From Phycisphaerae bacterium (lineage in GTDB: Bacteria; Planctomycetota; Phycisphaerae; JAJVII01), in contig JAJVII010000015.1 in assembly GCA_022072085.1 (NCBI GenBank), positions 1 to 64,000 of the forward strand: 64,000 nt of DNA, read 5' to 3'. The notes below the pieces were generated by a model that had not been told where the DNA came from, ran no database searches, and saw nothing but the letters and a program-made list of their open reading frames with translations. Of this stretch, positions 8,387 through 16,582 are shown one piece after another. A program made the translations under genes and the position numbers. Positions within the stretch are counted from its first letter, which is position 1, and the number at the start of each line of letters is the position of its first letter.

Positions 8387-9553
8387 ATGAGCAGCACCGT
8401 ATTCTTCGGAAGCGCCAAGCAGCGCAAGCTGGCGGCGGCGGAAACGCTGCCGGCCAAGCTCGATCGGATCCTGGAGCGGCTGAAGATCCGCGAGCGCGTC
8501 GGCAAGAAGACCGTCGCGATCAAGATGCACCTGGGCGGCAACATCGGTTACTCGACGATCCATCCGGTGTTCGTGCGCAAGGTCGTCCAGGCCGTCGTCG
8601 AGGGCGGCGGCAAGCCGTTCGTCACCGACACCGCCGGCGCCTGCCGCACGTCGCCGCTGCGCGGCTACACGACCGAGACGATCGGCTGCCCGATCTACCC
8701 GACCGCCGGCCCGACCGACAAGCATGTGAAGGTCGTCCGCCGCCCGTTCAAGAACATCACCGACTGGCAACTCGGCGGCACGCTGATCGAGGCGGACTTC
8801 CTGATCAACTTCGCCCACGTGAAGGGCCACCCGAGTTGCGGCTTCGGCGCGTTGTTCAAGAACCTGGCCCTGGGCGGGATGGCCGGCCCGACCCGCGGTG
8901 CGATCCACGACACGCAGCACTTCGACCCTTACTTTTTCCCCGAGAAGGTCACGACCAACGGCGACACGCTCCAGCGGATCATCGACAGTTGCCCGCACAA
9001 GGCCCTGGTCCGCGACGAGAAGGACGCCGGCAGACTGCACCTTCATTTCGACCCCTGCAACCAGTGCCGCCGCTGCCTCAAGGTCGCTCCGCCCGGCTCG
9101 CTCAGGATCGACGCCGCCAACTTCTCCGCGTTCATCGAGGCCGAGGCCATCAGCGCCGGCCTGGTGCTGGAGCACTTCGGCGACGGGCAGGCCGCGTTCA
9201 TCTCGCTGGCCAACCTGCTCACGCCGGTCTGCGACTGTTTCGGTTTCACCGGCCCGGCCATCCTTCCGGACATCGGCGTGTTCGGCGGTGACGACATCGT
9301 CGCGACCGAGCAGGCGATGCTGGACAAGGTGGCCGAGTGCGAGCTGATCGTCGCCAACGTCCCGGACGAAATGGAGCCTCAGCCCGGCGCGGGCCATCCG
9401 TTCCAGGTTCTCCACGGGCCGCTGAAGAATCCCTACCTGCTCACCGAGTTCGGCGAGAAGCTCGGCCTGGGCAGCCGCGAATACGAGCTGATCGACGTGA
9501 TGGCTGACGCCACGGCGGCTGCTCCCGGCCACATCGCGGCCAAGCACATGTAG
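8387..9553 (+). CDS. DUF362 iron-sulfur protein
   Basis: 388 residues. The N-terminal 230 residues match the DUF362 family (KKTVAIKMHLGGNIGYSTIHPVF, then ADFLINFAHVKGHPSCGFGALFKNLALGG). A ferredoxin-like insert follows at about 200-245: SCPHKAL, then CNQCRRCLKVAPPGSL. A full 4Fe-4S motif would be CxxCxxCxxxCP; here the fourth Cys of that run is replaced by a Pro-rich segment, so a cluster would need the Cys of SCPH or would be lost. DUF362 proteins are uncharacterised redox-like proteins. AAAGGAG lies before the ATG, overlapping the ilvD stop. Confidence 0.85.
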   Translation: MSSTVFFGSAKQRKLAAAETLPAKLDRILERLKIRERVGKKTVAIKMHLGGNIGYSTIHPVFVRKVVQAVVEGGGKPFVTDTAGACRTSPLRGYTTETIGCPIYPTAGPTDKHVKVVRRPFKNITDWQLGGTLIEADFLINFAHVKGHPSCGFGALFKNLALGGMAGPTRGAIHDTQHFDPYFFPEKVTTNGDTLQRIIDSCPHKALVRDEKDAGRLHLHFDPCNQCRRCLKVAPPGSLRIDAANFSAFIEAEAISAGLVLEHFGDGQAAFISLANLLTPVCDCFGFTGPAILPDIGVFGGDDIVATEQAMLDKVAECELIVANVPDEMEPQPGAGHPFQVLHGPLKNPYLLTEFGEKLGLGSREYELIDVMADATAAAPGHIAAKHM

Positions 9554-9596
9554 GCCGACCCGGCCCGGCGGCTGACGACTCAGAAGGAGGCTCGCG

Positions 9597-10721
9597 ATGA
9601 CCCGCTTGTGGACCGTGACGCTGCTTTGCATTCTGTCGGCCAACCTCCAGGCCGCCGAACCGACTACCGCGCCCGACGGCCAGGCGGCCAAGCCGGCCTT
9701 CACGCCGAATCCCAAACTGGCCAACCTGGCCGACAACACCGTCATCGACCTCGGCCCGTTCACGTGGGAGAAGCCCGCGGGCGAAGGCGGCGGCGGGGCG
9801 CCGACCGACTACAGCGGGATGGTCTACGACCCGCACAATAACCGCATCCTGCTGTTCGGCGGCGGGCACGCGACGACCTGGACCGACGCGATCTACGCGT
9901 TCGACTTCAAGGACCTGACCTGGAAGTCGCTCTACACGCCGACGCCGGCCAGGTTCTACACCAAGGAGAACATGGACCGCGGCTTCTGGAAGGCCGGCGG
10001 CGCGGGAAACTACCCGCGCCCGGTCGGCCGACACACCTACGACCTGCTGGTAGTGCCCGACGACCGGGCGGAACTGCTCCTGCTGCGCGACGGCACGGGC
10101 CCGTCGGGAGCGGCCCCGGGGTTCGGTTACATCGGCGGCGCCGGCGGGGCGTATGACTTCACCTCCGGCAAGTGGAAGATGCTGCCGAGGATTCCCTTCG
10201 GCGGATACGGCGCGACGGCCGAGTACGACCCGGTCTCAAAGAAGGTCGTCGGCGTTGCCGGACAGAAGGTCTTCCTGTTCGATCCGGACACGGGCGAAAG
10301 CAAGGCCATCCTTCACGACATCATGGACAAGTACAAGGTGTCCAGCTACTCCGGCACGCTGGTCTACTTCCCGCCGGACGGCCGGATGTACGGCATCCCG
10401 TCCAGCAAGAAGGTCTGCGCCCTGGAACTGGACCGCAAGGACTTCAGCAAGTCGAAGATCGCCAACGTGGAGGTCTCCGGCGAATGTCCCCCGAGCGAAT
10501 GCGCCTTCGCCTGCGATTCGCACAACAGCGTGATCGGCGGCGGGGTGCTCCAGAACCGTTTCTATGTCTTCGACCCGGCGGCGAAGACCTGGACCTCGCA
10601 GGAGATCAAGGGCGGCCAGCCGGGCACGATGACTTTCCACTGCCTGGTCTACAGCCCGGTGGACAACGTGTACATCTTCATCGCCGGCCGGCACACCTGG
10701 GCCTATCGCTGGAAGCGATAG
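9597..10721 (+). CDS. Secreted kelch/galactose-oxidase-like beta-propeller protein
   Basis: 374 residues with a signal peptide (cleavage probably after LQAAE). GAAGGAGG precedes the ATG. The mature part has repeated blades of the form YDPHNNRILLFGGGHAT, GGAGGAYDFTSGKWKMLPR and VYSPVDNVYIFIAGRHTWAYRW, typical of kelch-type propellers that bind ligands or form the scaffold of oxidases. No copper-site signature is evident. It lies between the DUF362 and UbiD-like genes with short gaps (43 and 48 bases), so it may share their transcript, but its function need not be related. Confidence 0.75.
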   Translation: MTRLWTVTLLCILSANLQAAEPTTAPDGQAAKPAFTPNPKLANLADNTVIDLGPFTWEKPAGEGGGGAPTDYSGMVYDPHNNRILLFGGGHATTWTDAIYAFDFKDLTWKSLYTPTPARFYTKENMDRGFWKAGGAGNYPRPVGRHTYDLLVVPDDRAELLLLRDGTGPSGAAPGFGYIGGAGGAYDFTSGKWKMLPRIPFGGYGATAEYDPVSKKVVGVAGQKVFLFDPDTGESKAILHDIMDKYKVSSYSGTLVYFPPDGRMYGIPSSKKVCALELDRKDFSKSKIANVEVSGECPPSECAFACDSHNSVIGGGVLQNRFYVFDPAAKTWTSQEIKGGQPGTMTFHCLVYSPVDNVYIFIAGRHTWAYRWKR

Positions 10722-10769
10722 GGGTCGCCGGCCCGCGCGGCATTCGGGGCACTGCAAGAGAGGACCATC

Positions 10770-12230
10770 GTGGCCTATCGCGACCTGCGGGAATTCATTG
10801 GCGACCTCGAAGCGCACGGCCTGCTGAAGCGGGTGGCGGCGCCGGTCTCACGCGACCTGGAGATCACCGAAATCACCGACCGCGTCACCAAGGCGGCCGG
10901 GCCCGCGCTGCTGTTCGAGAAGGTGACCGGCTGCGACATGCCCGTGCTCATCAACGCGTTCGGCAGCGTCGAGCGGATGGCCATGGCGCTGGGTGTGGGC
11001 GACTTCGCCGAGCAGGCGGCCCGCATCGCCGAGCTGGTCAAGCCCGAGATCCCCGAGGGCTTCATCGAGAAGATCCGCAAGCTGCCGGCGCTGGCGAAGA
11101 TGGCCGGCTTCTCGCCGTCGGTCGTGCGCAAGGGCGTCTGCCAGGAGGTCGTCATCGAGGGCGACGCGGTGGACCTGAACCGGCTGCCCGCGCTGACCTG
11201 CTGGCCCGGCGACGGCGGACGCTATATCACCTTCCCGCTGATTTTCACACGGGACCCGGAGACGGGCGACCGCAACATCGGGCTCTACCGCATGCAGGTC
11301 TACGACCGCAACACGACCGGCATGCACTGGCAGGTTCACCACGACGGGGCGGCCCACTTCGCAAAGTATCGCAGGCGGGGCGAGCGCATGCCCCTGGCCG
11401 CGGTGGTCGGCGCCGACCCGGTCGTCAGTTACGCCGCCAGCGCCCCCCTCCCCCCCGGCATGGACGAGGCCTTCTTCGCCGGCTTCCTCCGCGGCAAGGG
11501 CATCGACCTGGTCAAGGGGCACACCATCGACATCGAGGTTCCCGCGACCGCGGAGATCGTGCTGGAGGGCTACGTGGACCCGGCTGAGCCGCTGCGGCGA
11601 GAAGGCCCCTTCGGCGATCACACCGGCTTCTACAGCCTCGCGGACGACTACCCCGTTTTCCACGTGACCGCGATCACGCACCGCCGCGACCCGATCTACC
11701 AGACGATCATTGTCGGCCGACCGCCGCAGGAAGACACCTGCATGGGCAAGGCGACCGAGCGGATGTTCCTGCCGCTGGTGCGGACGTTCATCCCCGAGGT
11801 GATCGACTACTGCCTGCCCGAGTTCGGCGTGTTCCACAACTGCGTCTTCGTCCGCATCGCCAAGCGCTACCCCTTCCAGGCCCGCAAGGTGATGCACGCG
11901 ATCTGGGGCCTGGGACAGATGATGTTCAGCAAGCTGATCGTCGTCGTGGACGAGGACGTTGACGTGCAGGACACCGACGCGGTCCTGTTCCACGTCGGGG
12001 CCAACGTGGACGCCCGCCGCGACACAGTCATCGTGGACGGGCCCGTGGACGTGCTGGACCACGCCTCGCCCTACGTCGGGGCCGGCAGCAAGATGGGCAT
12101 CGACGCAACGCGCAAGCTGCCCGGCGAGGGCGTCGTCCGCGAGTGGCCCGACCCGATCGTGATGAGCGACGTCGTGAAACGGCGTGTGGTGGAACGCTGG
12201 ACCGAATTGGGCCTGAACGATATCGGATGA
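10770..12230 (+). CDS. mqnL: UbiD-family decarboxylase, probably menaquinone pathway
   Basis: 486 residues, normal for UbiD enzymes, which decarboxylate aromatic or polyene acids using prenylated FMN made by UbiX. It starts at GTG 10770 after GAGAGGA and opens with YRDLREFIGDLEAHGLLKRV, the usual UbiD N-terminus. The catalytic ExxER-type region is EPLRREGPFGDHTGFYS. A UbiE-, a UbiX- and a UbiA-like gene follow within 5 kb and no men genes are seen, so I infer the MqnL role: decarboxylation of the 1,4-dihydroxy-6-naphthoate pathway intermediate after prenylation. A role in another decarboxylation is possible. Confidence 0.8.
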   Translation: MAYRDLREFIGDLEAHGLLKRVAAPVSRDLEITEITDRVTKAAGPALLFEKVTGCDMPVLINAFGSVERMAMALGVGDFAEQAARIAELVKPEIPEGFIEKIRKLPALAKMAGFSPSVVRKGVCQEVVIEGDAVDLNRLPALTCWPGDGGRYITFPLIFTRDPETGDRNIGLYRMQVYDRNTTGMHWQVHHDGAAHFAKYRRRGERMPLAAVVGADPVVSYAASAPLPPGMDEAFFAGFLRGKGIDLVKGHTIDIEVPATAEIVLEGYVDPAEPLRREGPFGDHTGFYSLADDYPVFHVTAITHRRDPIYQTIIVGRPPQEDTCMGKATERMFLPLVRTFIPEVIDYCLPEFGVFHNCVFVRIAKRYPFQARKVMHAIWGLGQMMFSKLIVVVDEDVDVQDTDAVLFHVGANVDARRDTVIVDGPVDVLDHASPYVGAGSKMGIDATRKLPGEGVVREWPDPIVMSDVVKRRVVERWTELGLNDIG

Positions 12231-12234
12231 TTCA

Positions 12235-12344
12235 CCGCAAAGACGCAAAGGACGCGAAGAGAGAAACAGAAGTCGGCCGCGTCGAAGCAGCCCCGGTCTT
12301 ATCTTGAAGGAATTATCTTCTTTGCGCTCTTTGCGCCTTCGCGG
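12235..12344. repeat. Palindromic short-unit element (9-base units)
   Basis: The left arm (12235-12260) is three 9-base units, CCGCAAAGA, CGCAAAGGA and CGCGAAGAG. The right arm (12316-12344), read on the other strand, is CCGCGAAGG, CGCAAAGAG and CGCAAAGAA. The loop is about 55 bases. It fills the gap between the mqnL stop and the menG start, and could form a large hairpin in the transcript. Confidence 0.75.
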
Positions 12345-12356
12345 CAACCTCTTCCC

Positions 12357-13115
12357 ATGAACCACCCGCGGCCCGATCTTGACGACCCGCACGCCTGGCC
12401 GGACAAGGCCCGCCGCGTCCGCGCGATGTTCGACCGCATCGCCCGCACCTACACGCGCGTCAACTCGATCATCAGCTTCGGCCGCGATGCCCACTGGCGG
12501 CGCCGGGCGGTCCGGCTGGCGGACCCGCATCCGGGCGAGCGGCTGCTGGACTGCTGCTGCGGGCCGGGCGAACTGGCCGACGCGTTCCTCGCCGCCCAGC
12601 CGGCGCTGGGGCGCGTGGTCGGGCTGGATTTCTCGGCCGGGATGATCCGCATGGCCGACGCCCGCCAGGCGTCGCGACGCCGCCGGCTGGAGCTGATGCT
12701 GGGCGACGCGATGAACCTGCCGTTCGACGAGGAGAGCTTCGACCTGGTAAGCTGCGCGTTCGGCGTGCGGAACCTGTCGGACCCGGCGGCGGGGCTGGCG
12801 GAGTTCGCCCGCGTGCTCGCCCCCGGCGGGCGGGCGGTCGTGCTGGAGTTCGCGATGCCACGACGGCGGCTGATGCGGTCGGGCTACCGCCTCTACTTCA
12901 ACCGCGTGCTGCCGGTGCTGGGCGGGCTGATCAGCGGCGATCGCGGCGCCTACGCCTACCTGCCGCGATCGGTGGAAACATTTTTCCAACCCGGGCAGAT
13001 AGTCGATATGCTGAAGATGGTCGGCCTGTGCGACATCGTGCAGGCTCCGCTCACCTGCGGCGTGGCCGTGGTGACGATCGGACGCAAACCGCCCCGGCCC
13101 GAAACGCGGGGTTGA
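12357..13115 (+). CDS. menG: Demethylmenaquinone methyltransferase (UbiE/MenG family)
   Basis: 252 residues. S-adenosylmethionine-dependent C-methyltransferase that makes menaquinone from demethylmenaquinone. The SAM-binding motif I is RLLDCCCGPGELADAFL (usually D-x-G-x-G-T-G; here Cys-rich), followed by VVGLDFSAGMIRMADARQ and the UbiE signature FGVRNLSDPAAGLAEFARVLAPGG. The end SVETFFQPGQIVDMLKMVG is also typical. The N-terminus AWPDKARRVRAMFDRIARTYTRVNSIISFGRD is standard. It sits between UbiD- and UbiX-like genes, and the next gene begins 3 bases after its stop. Confidence 0.92.
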   Translation: MNHPRPDLDDPHAWPDKARRVRAMFDRIARTYTRVNSIISFGRDAHWRRRAVRLADPHPGERLLDCCCGPGELADAFLAAQPALGRVVGLDFSAGMIRMADARQASRRRRLELMLGDAMNLPFDEESFDLVSCAFGVRNLSDPAAGLAEFARVLAPGGRAVVLEFAMPRRRLMRSGYRLYFNRVLPVLGGLISGDRGAYAYLPRSVETFFQPGQIVDMLKMVGLCDIVQAPLTCGVAVVTIGRKPPRPETRG

Positions 13116-13118
13116 CGC

Positions 13119-14978
13119 ATGGAACCATCGCCCGGCGACAACTTGGCCTCCGACAGCGGCCCGGACGTGCGTCCGCAGCGCCCGCGGGCCGCCCGCCCCA
13201 AGCCTGCCTGGCCCCAGCCGCCGCGAGCCTGGGACCGCAACCCGCACGGCGTGGCCATGCTCTTCCTGCTGCTGGCGCTGGGCGTATACATCTGCGGGTG
13301 CCTGCTGTTCTCGCGGCTGACGACGGGCGAGTATTTCGTCATCGACATGTTCAAGGCAGCCGGCCGACAGCCGTTAGGGGCGCTGCTGCTCAAGCCGGTC
13401 AGCATCTTCCAGGTTCCGCTGTATGCCGCGGTCATCGCCCTGCTGCTGGCGGCGCTGGTCACCGGCGTCATCATCATCTCGCAGTTCTACGGCGTGGGCT
13501 GGAGCCTCCTGTTCGTCCTGGCGACGGCCGCCCTGGCCCACCTGCCGCTGCTGGGCGCGGCGCTGCTGGGCGCGGCGCTGCTGGCCAACACCCGCGCGAT
13601 CCCGCTGACCAACCGTTTCGTCAAGGGGCTGATCGCCCTGGTCCTGCCGTCGGCGGCGATGTGGGTCTCGGTCAGCCATACCGAGACGCTCTCGGTCAAG
13701 CCGATCGAGGTGGTCTTCCTGCACTTCCCCTGGGTGGCCGCCGTCACGACGTCGGCGGTCGCGATGATGGTCTTCTGGCTCGCCGCCCGGCTGCTGCGCT
13801 ATCGCAGCGGACTGGGGGTGCTCTGCCTGGCGTCGCTGGTGGGGCTGGCCGTGGGGACCTTCTACTACGGCGTGGGGATGGACGAACTGGCGTTCCGCCT
13901 GCTGGACCGCGATCACGGCCTGGCCAGCCCGACGGACTTCTGCGGCGGATCGGTCAAGGCCGTCGCCGCCAAGGCGGCCGCCGAGTGGAAGAAGGAAGAC
14001 GGCGATGGAGACGGCGGCGTCGGACTGGCGGACATCGAGATAAAGGGCAAGGTCCTCGAGGAACTCGGCCGGTCGCGTGCCGCCGTGACCGGCGCGTGCG
14101 AAGCATTCCTCAGGCAGTTCCCGCGCAGCCGGTATTGCCCCTACGTGCGGTTCCTGCTGGCCCGGGCGTGGGACATGCGCGCGGACCTGATGGCCGTCAG
14201 CCTCAGGAAACAGGTCAGCTATTACGACGACATCGTGTCGCCACAGGGCTCGGCCGTGTGGCGCGACCTGCTGGTGGAGGACATGGACGATCCGCTGGCG
14301 ATCGTCGCGCGGGCCAAGCTGGGCCAATACCTCGTCGCCACCGGCAAGATCGAGGAGGGCCTGCAACTGCTCAAGGACGCCCGGGCGCTGGGCAACGAGT
14401 ACCTGGCCCGCCAGGCGCCGCAGGCCGAGCAGCACGAAGAAGGCCTGCTGAGCATCTTCAACATCCAGCCGCGCGACCCCGTGACCCCGGACCTCATCCG
14501 CGAGGCCGTCGAGCCGCTGGCCCAGTGGATCTGGCTGATCGAGAGCAACTGGTCGCCGCAGACCGACGCAGCCGACGGACGGCCCCTGGCCGAGTTGTTC
14601 GCACTGGACCCGCTGGACAGCCGGGCGCACATGGACTATCCCTCGCTGCTGCGGGCCCTGGTCGATAAGTACAACAACGGCAGGCTGGCCGACAACCTCC
14701 GCGAGCGCCGGTGCATGCTGGCCGGCACGGATGAAGCCCGGGCCATCGAACTGGGCGCCCTGATCCGCGACGCCAACACCGGCGACGACGCCCGCTGCGA
14801 GGCGACGGCCGACCTGGCCAGGCTGCTGTCACGCAGCAAGGATGTCGCTGACCGCCGAAGGGCCAAGCAGCTCTGGGAGAGCCTGCTGGAATCCGGCACG
14901 CCCTTCGCCGAGGACGCCAGGCGGGCCCTGCCCGAGCCCGGCCGGGCCCTGCAACCGGCGCCGACGACGCAGCCGTAA
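13119..14978 (+). CDS. Multi-pass membrane protein with helical C-terminal domain
   Basis: 619 residues, unknown. After a Pro-rich cytoplasmic N-terminus there are about six hydrophobic segments between residues 48 and 255 (MLFLLLALGVYICGCLLF, VPLYAAVIALLLAALVTGVI and four more). The rest (270-610) is soluble and helical, with TPR-like stretches such as AIVARAKLGQYLVATGKIEEGLQLLKDAR, and the chain ends in PTTQP. A 15-base tandem duplication at about 13553-13582 encodes LLGAA twice in a membrane segment. It begins 3 bases after menG and lies inside the quinone cluster, so an envelope role near quinone enzymes is possible but unsupported. Confidence 0.7.
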   Translation: MEPSPGDNLASDSGPDVRPQRPRAARPKPAWPQPPRAWDRNPHGVAMLFLLLALGVYICGCLLFSRLTTGEYFVIDMFKAAGRQPLGALLLKPVSIFQVPLYAAVIALLLAALVTGVIIISQFYGVGWSLLFVLATAALAHLPLLGAALLGAALLANTRAIPLTNRFVKGLIALVLPSAAMWVSVSHTETLSVKPIEVVFLHFPWVAAVTTSAVAMMVFWLAARLLRYRSGLGVLCLASLVGLAVGTFYYGVGMDELAFRLLDRDHGLASPTDFCGGSVKAVAAKAAAEWKKEDGDGDGGVGLADIEIKGKVLEELGRSRAAVTGACEAFLRQFPRSRYCPYVRFLLARAWDMRADLMAVSLRKQVSYYDDIVSPQGSAVWRDLLVEDMDDPLAIVARAKLGQYLVATGKIEEGLQLLKDARALGNEYLARQAPQAEQHEEGLLSIFNIQPRDPVTPDLIREAVEPLAQWIWLIESNWSPQTDAADGRPLAELFALDPLDSRAHMDYPSLLRALVDKYNNGRLADNLRERRCMLAGTDEARAIELGALIRDANTGDDARCEATADLARLLSRSKDVADRRRAKQLWESLLESGTPFAEDARRALPEPGRALQPAPTTQP

Positions 14979-15011
14979 GCGTCCCTCCCCCATCGACCCC
15001 GAGCCCCGCCG

Positions 15012-15040
15012 TTTCAACGCCTGCGGTCAGCCGGTATAAT
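15012..15040 (+). promoter_or_regulatory. Candidate promoter for the UbiX-like gene
   Basis: TATAAT at 15035-15040 with TTTCAA 17 bases upstream (15012-15017). The -35 is weak. The start codon is 40 bases downstream with GGAGGA before it. Confidence 0.45.
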
Positions 15041-15079
15041 ACCCGCGCCCGGCTGCCCGCCGGGGTCAGGAGGAATCTC

Positions 15080-15661
15080 TTGAGCCGACGGATCGTCATG
15101 GCCATCACCGGCGCGTCCGGCGCCCCTTACGCCACGCGTCTGCTGCAACTGCTGCTGGGCGCAGGCGTCGAGGTGCACCTGGTCATCTCCGCGCCCGGCA
15201 GGCGGCTGCTGGCCGAGGAGGCCGGCGTCGCCGAGGCCTCCCCCGCCGCCCTGGCGCCGGGGTGCGACGCGAGCCGGCTGATCATTCACCCCTGTCAGGA
15301 CATCGGCGCCGCCATCGCCAGCGGATCGTTCCTCACCGACGGCATGGTCATCTGCCCCTGTTCGAGCAACACGCTGGCGGCCGTCGCGGGCGGCCTGGGC
15401 GACAACCTGATCACGCGGGCGGCGCAAGTGACGCTCAAGGAGCGCCGCCGACTGGTGCTCGTGCCGCGCGAGACGCCGCTGTCGCCCATCGAGATCGAGA
15501 ACATGCACCGGCTCTCGCAGGCCGGGGCGATCCTCTGCCCGGCCTGCCCGGGCTTTTACCTCAAGCCGACCCGCGTCAGCGACCTGGTGGATTTCGTCGT
15601 CGGCAAGGTGCTGGACCTGCTGGGGGTCGCGCATGGTCTGGGGACACGGTATCAGCCTTGA
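15080..15661 (+). CDS. mqnM: UbiX-family flavin prenyltransferase
   Basis: 193 residues. Makes prenylated FMN, the cofactor of UbiD enzymes, from FMN and dimethylallyl phosphate. The start is TTG 15080 with GGAGGA 7 bases upstream. Family features are the opening RIVMAITGASGAPYATRLLQLLL, GSFLTDGMVICPCSSNTLAAVAGG and the late RETPLSPIEIENMHRLSQAGAIL and VDFVVGKVLDLLG. It should serve the UbiD-like protein encoded 3 kb upstream; with the MqnP-like gene overlapping its stop, the MqnM assignment follows. Length is normal. Confidence 0.92.
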   Translation: MSRRIVMAITGASGAPYATRLLQLLLGAGVEVHLVISAPGRRLLAEEAGVAEASPAALAPGCDASRLIIHPCQDIGAAIASGSFLTDGMVICPCSSNTLAAVAGGLGDNLITRAAQVTLKERRRLVLVPRETPLSPIEIENMHRLSQAGAILCPACPGFYLKPTRVSDLVDFVVGKVLDLLGVAHGLGTRYQP

Positions 15662-16566
15662 CCGCACCGGCACGACACACGCCGCTGTTCCGCGCCCTGC
15701 TTGAGAACATCAAGTTCGCGCACACCATCTTCGCGCTGCCGTTCGCGCTGATCGGCATGTTCCTGGCTGCCGCCGCGGCGGACCCGCATCACCCGATCCC
15801 GCCGGCCGGCGTCATCGGGCTGATCCTGGTCTGCATGGTCACCGCCCGGTCGTCGGCCATGACCGCCAACCGCATCATGGACCTTCGTCTGGACGCCCGC
15901 AACCCGCGCACGTGCAATCGGCCGATGGTCACCGGGCAGGTCTCGCGCCGGGCGGCCTGGCTGTTCCTGGCCTGCAACGCCGCGCTCTTCCTGGCGGCCT
16001 GCCTGACATTCCTGGCCGTCTACGGCAACCCCTGGCCACTGGTCCTGGCGGCGGTGGCCATGGTCGTGCTCTGCGGCTACCCGCTGGCCAAGCACTTCAC
16101 GATCCTCTCGCATTTCTGGCTGGGCCTGTCGCTGGGGCTGGCGCCCGTCGGGGCGTGGGTTGCGACCGATCCGGCGTCGTTCGACCTGCCCGCCATCGTG
16201 CTGATGCTCGCGGTGACGGCGTGGACCGCGGGCTTTGACATACTCTACGCCTGCCAGGACCTGGAGGTGGACCGCCGCGAGGGGCTGCACGCCATCCCCG
16301 CCCGGCTGGGCGTGAAGCCGGCCCTGCTGATCAGCCGGGGCTGCCACGTGGTCACCGCGGGCCTGCTGGTCGCGCTGGGCCTGCTCTGTCCGGCCTTGGG
16401 GTGGATCTACGGCGTGGGGGCGGGCGTCGCGGTGCTGCTGCTGGGCTACGAGCAGTCGCTGGTCCGCCCCGACGACCTGTCGCGGATCAACGTCGCCTTC
16501 TTCACCGTGAACGGGCTGATCAGCGTGATACTGGCGCTGTTCGTAATCGTGGACGTGTTCGTCTGA
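15658..16566 (+). CDS. mqnP: UbiA-family prenyltransferase, probably MqnP
   Basis: 302 residues. Attaches a polyprenyl chain to an aromatic acid in the membrane. The first Asp-rich motif is N-R-I-M-D-L-R-L-D in a prenyltransferase context (NRIMDLRLDARNPRT) and the second is DILYACQDLEVDRREGLHAIP. About eight or nine hydrophobic helices are visible. The start is taken as TTG 15658, which overlaps the UbiX stop as TTGA; no ATG or GTG lies nearby in frame. The neighbourhood (UbiD, UbiE, UbiX) points to the futalosine-pathway enzyme rather than ubiquinone synthesis. Confidence 0.85.
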   Translation: MTAPARHTPLFRALLENIKFAHTIFALPFALIGMFLAAAAADPHHPIPPAGVIGLILVCMVTARSSAMTANRIMDLRLDARNPRTCNRPMVTGQVSRRAAWLFLACNAALFLAACLTFLAVYGNPWPLVLAAVAMVVLCGYPLAKHFTILSHFWLGLSLGLAPVGAWVATDPASFDLPAIVLMLAVTAWTAGFDILYACQDLEVDRREGLHAIPARLGVKPALLISRGCHVVTAGLLVALGLLCPALGWIYGVGAGVAVLLLGYEQSLVRPDDLSRINVAFFTVNGLISVILALFVIVDVFV

Positions 16567-16582
16567 CCGCCGGGGCCGGGGG

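Noticed and set aside
12235-12344. Short repeats as a CRISPR array
   Set aside because: Units are 7-10 bases, contiguous and arranged as inverted arms; there are no spacers and no cas genes.
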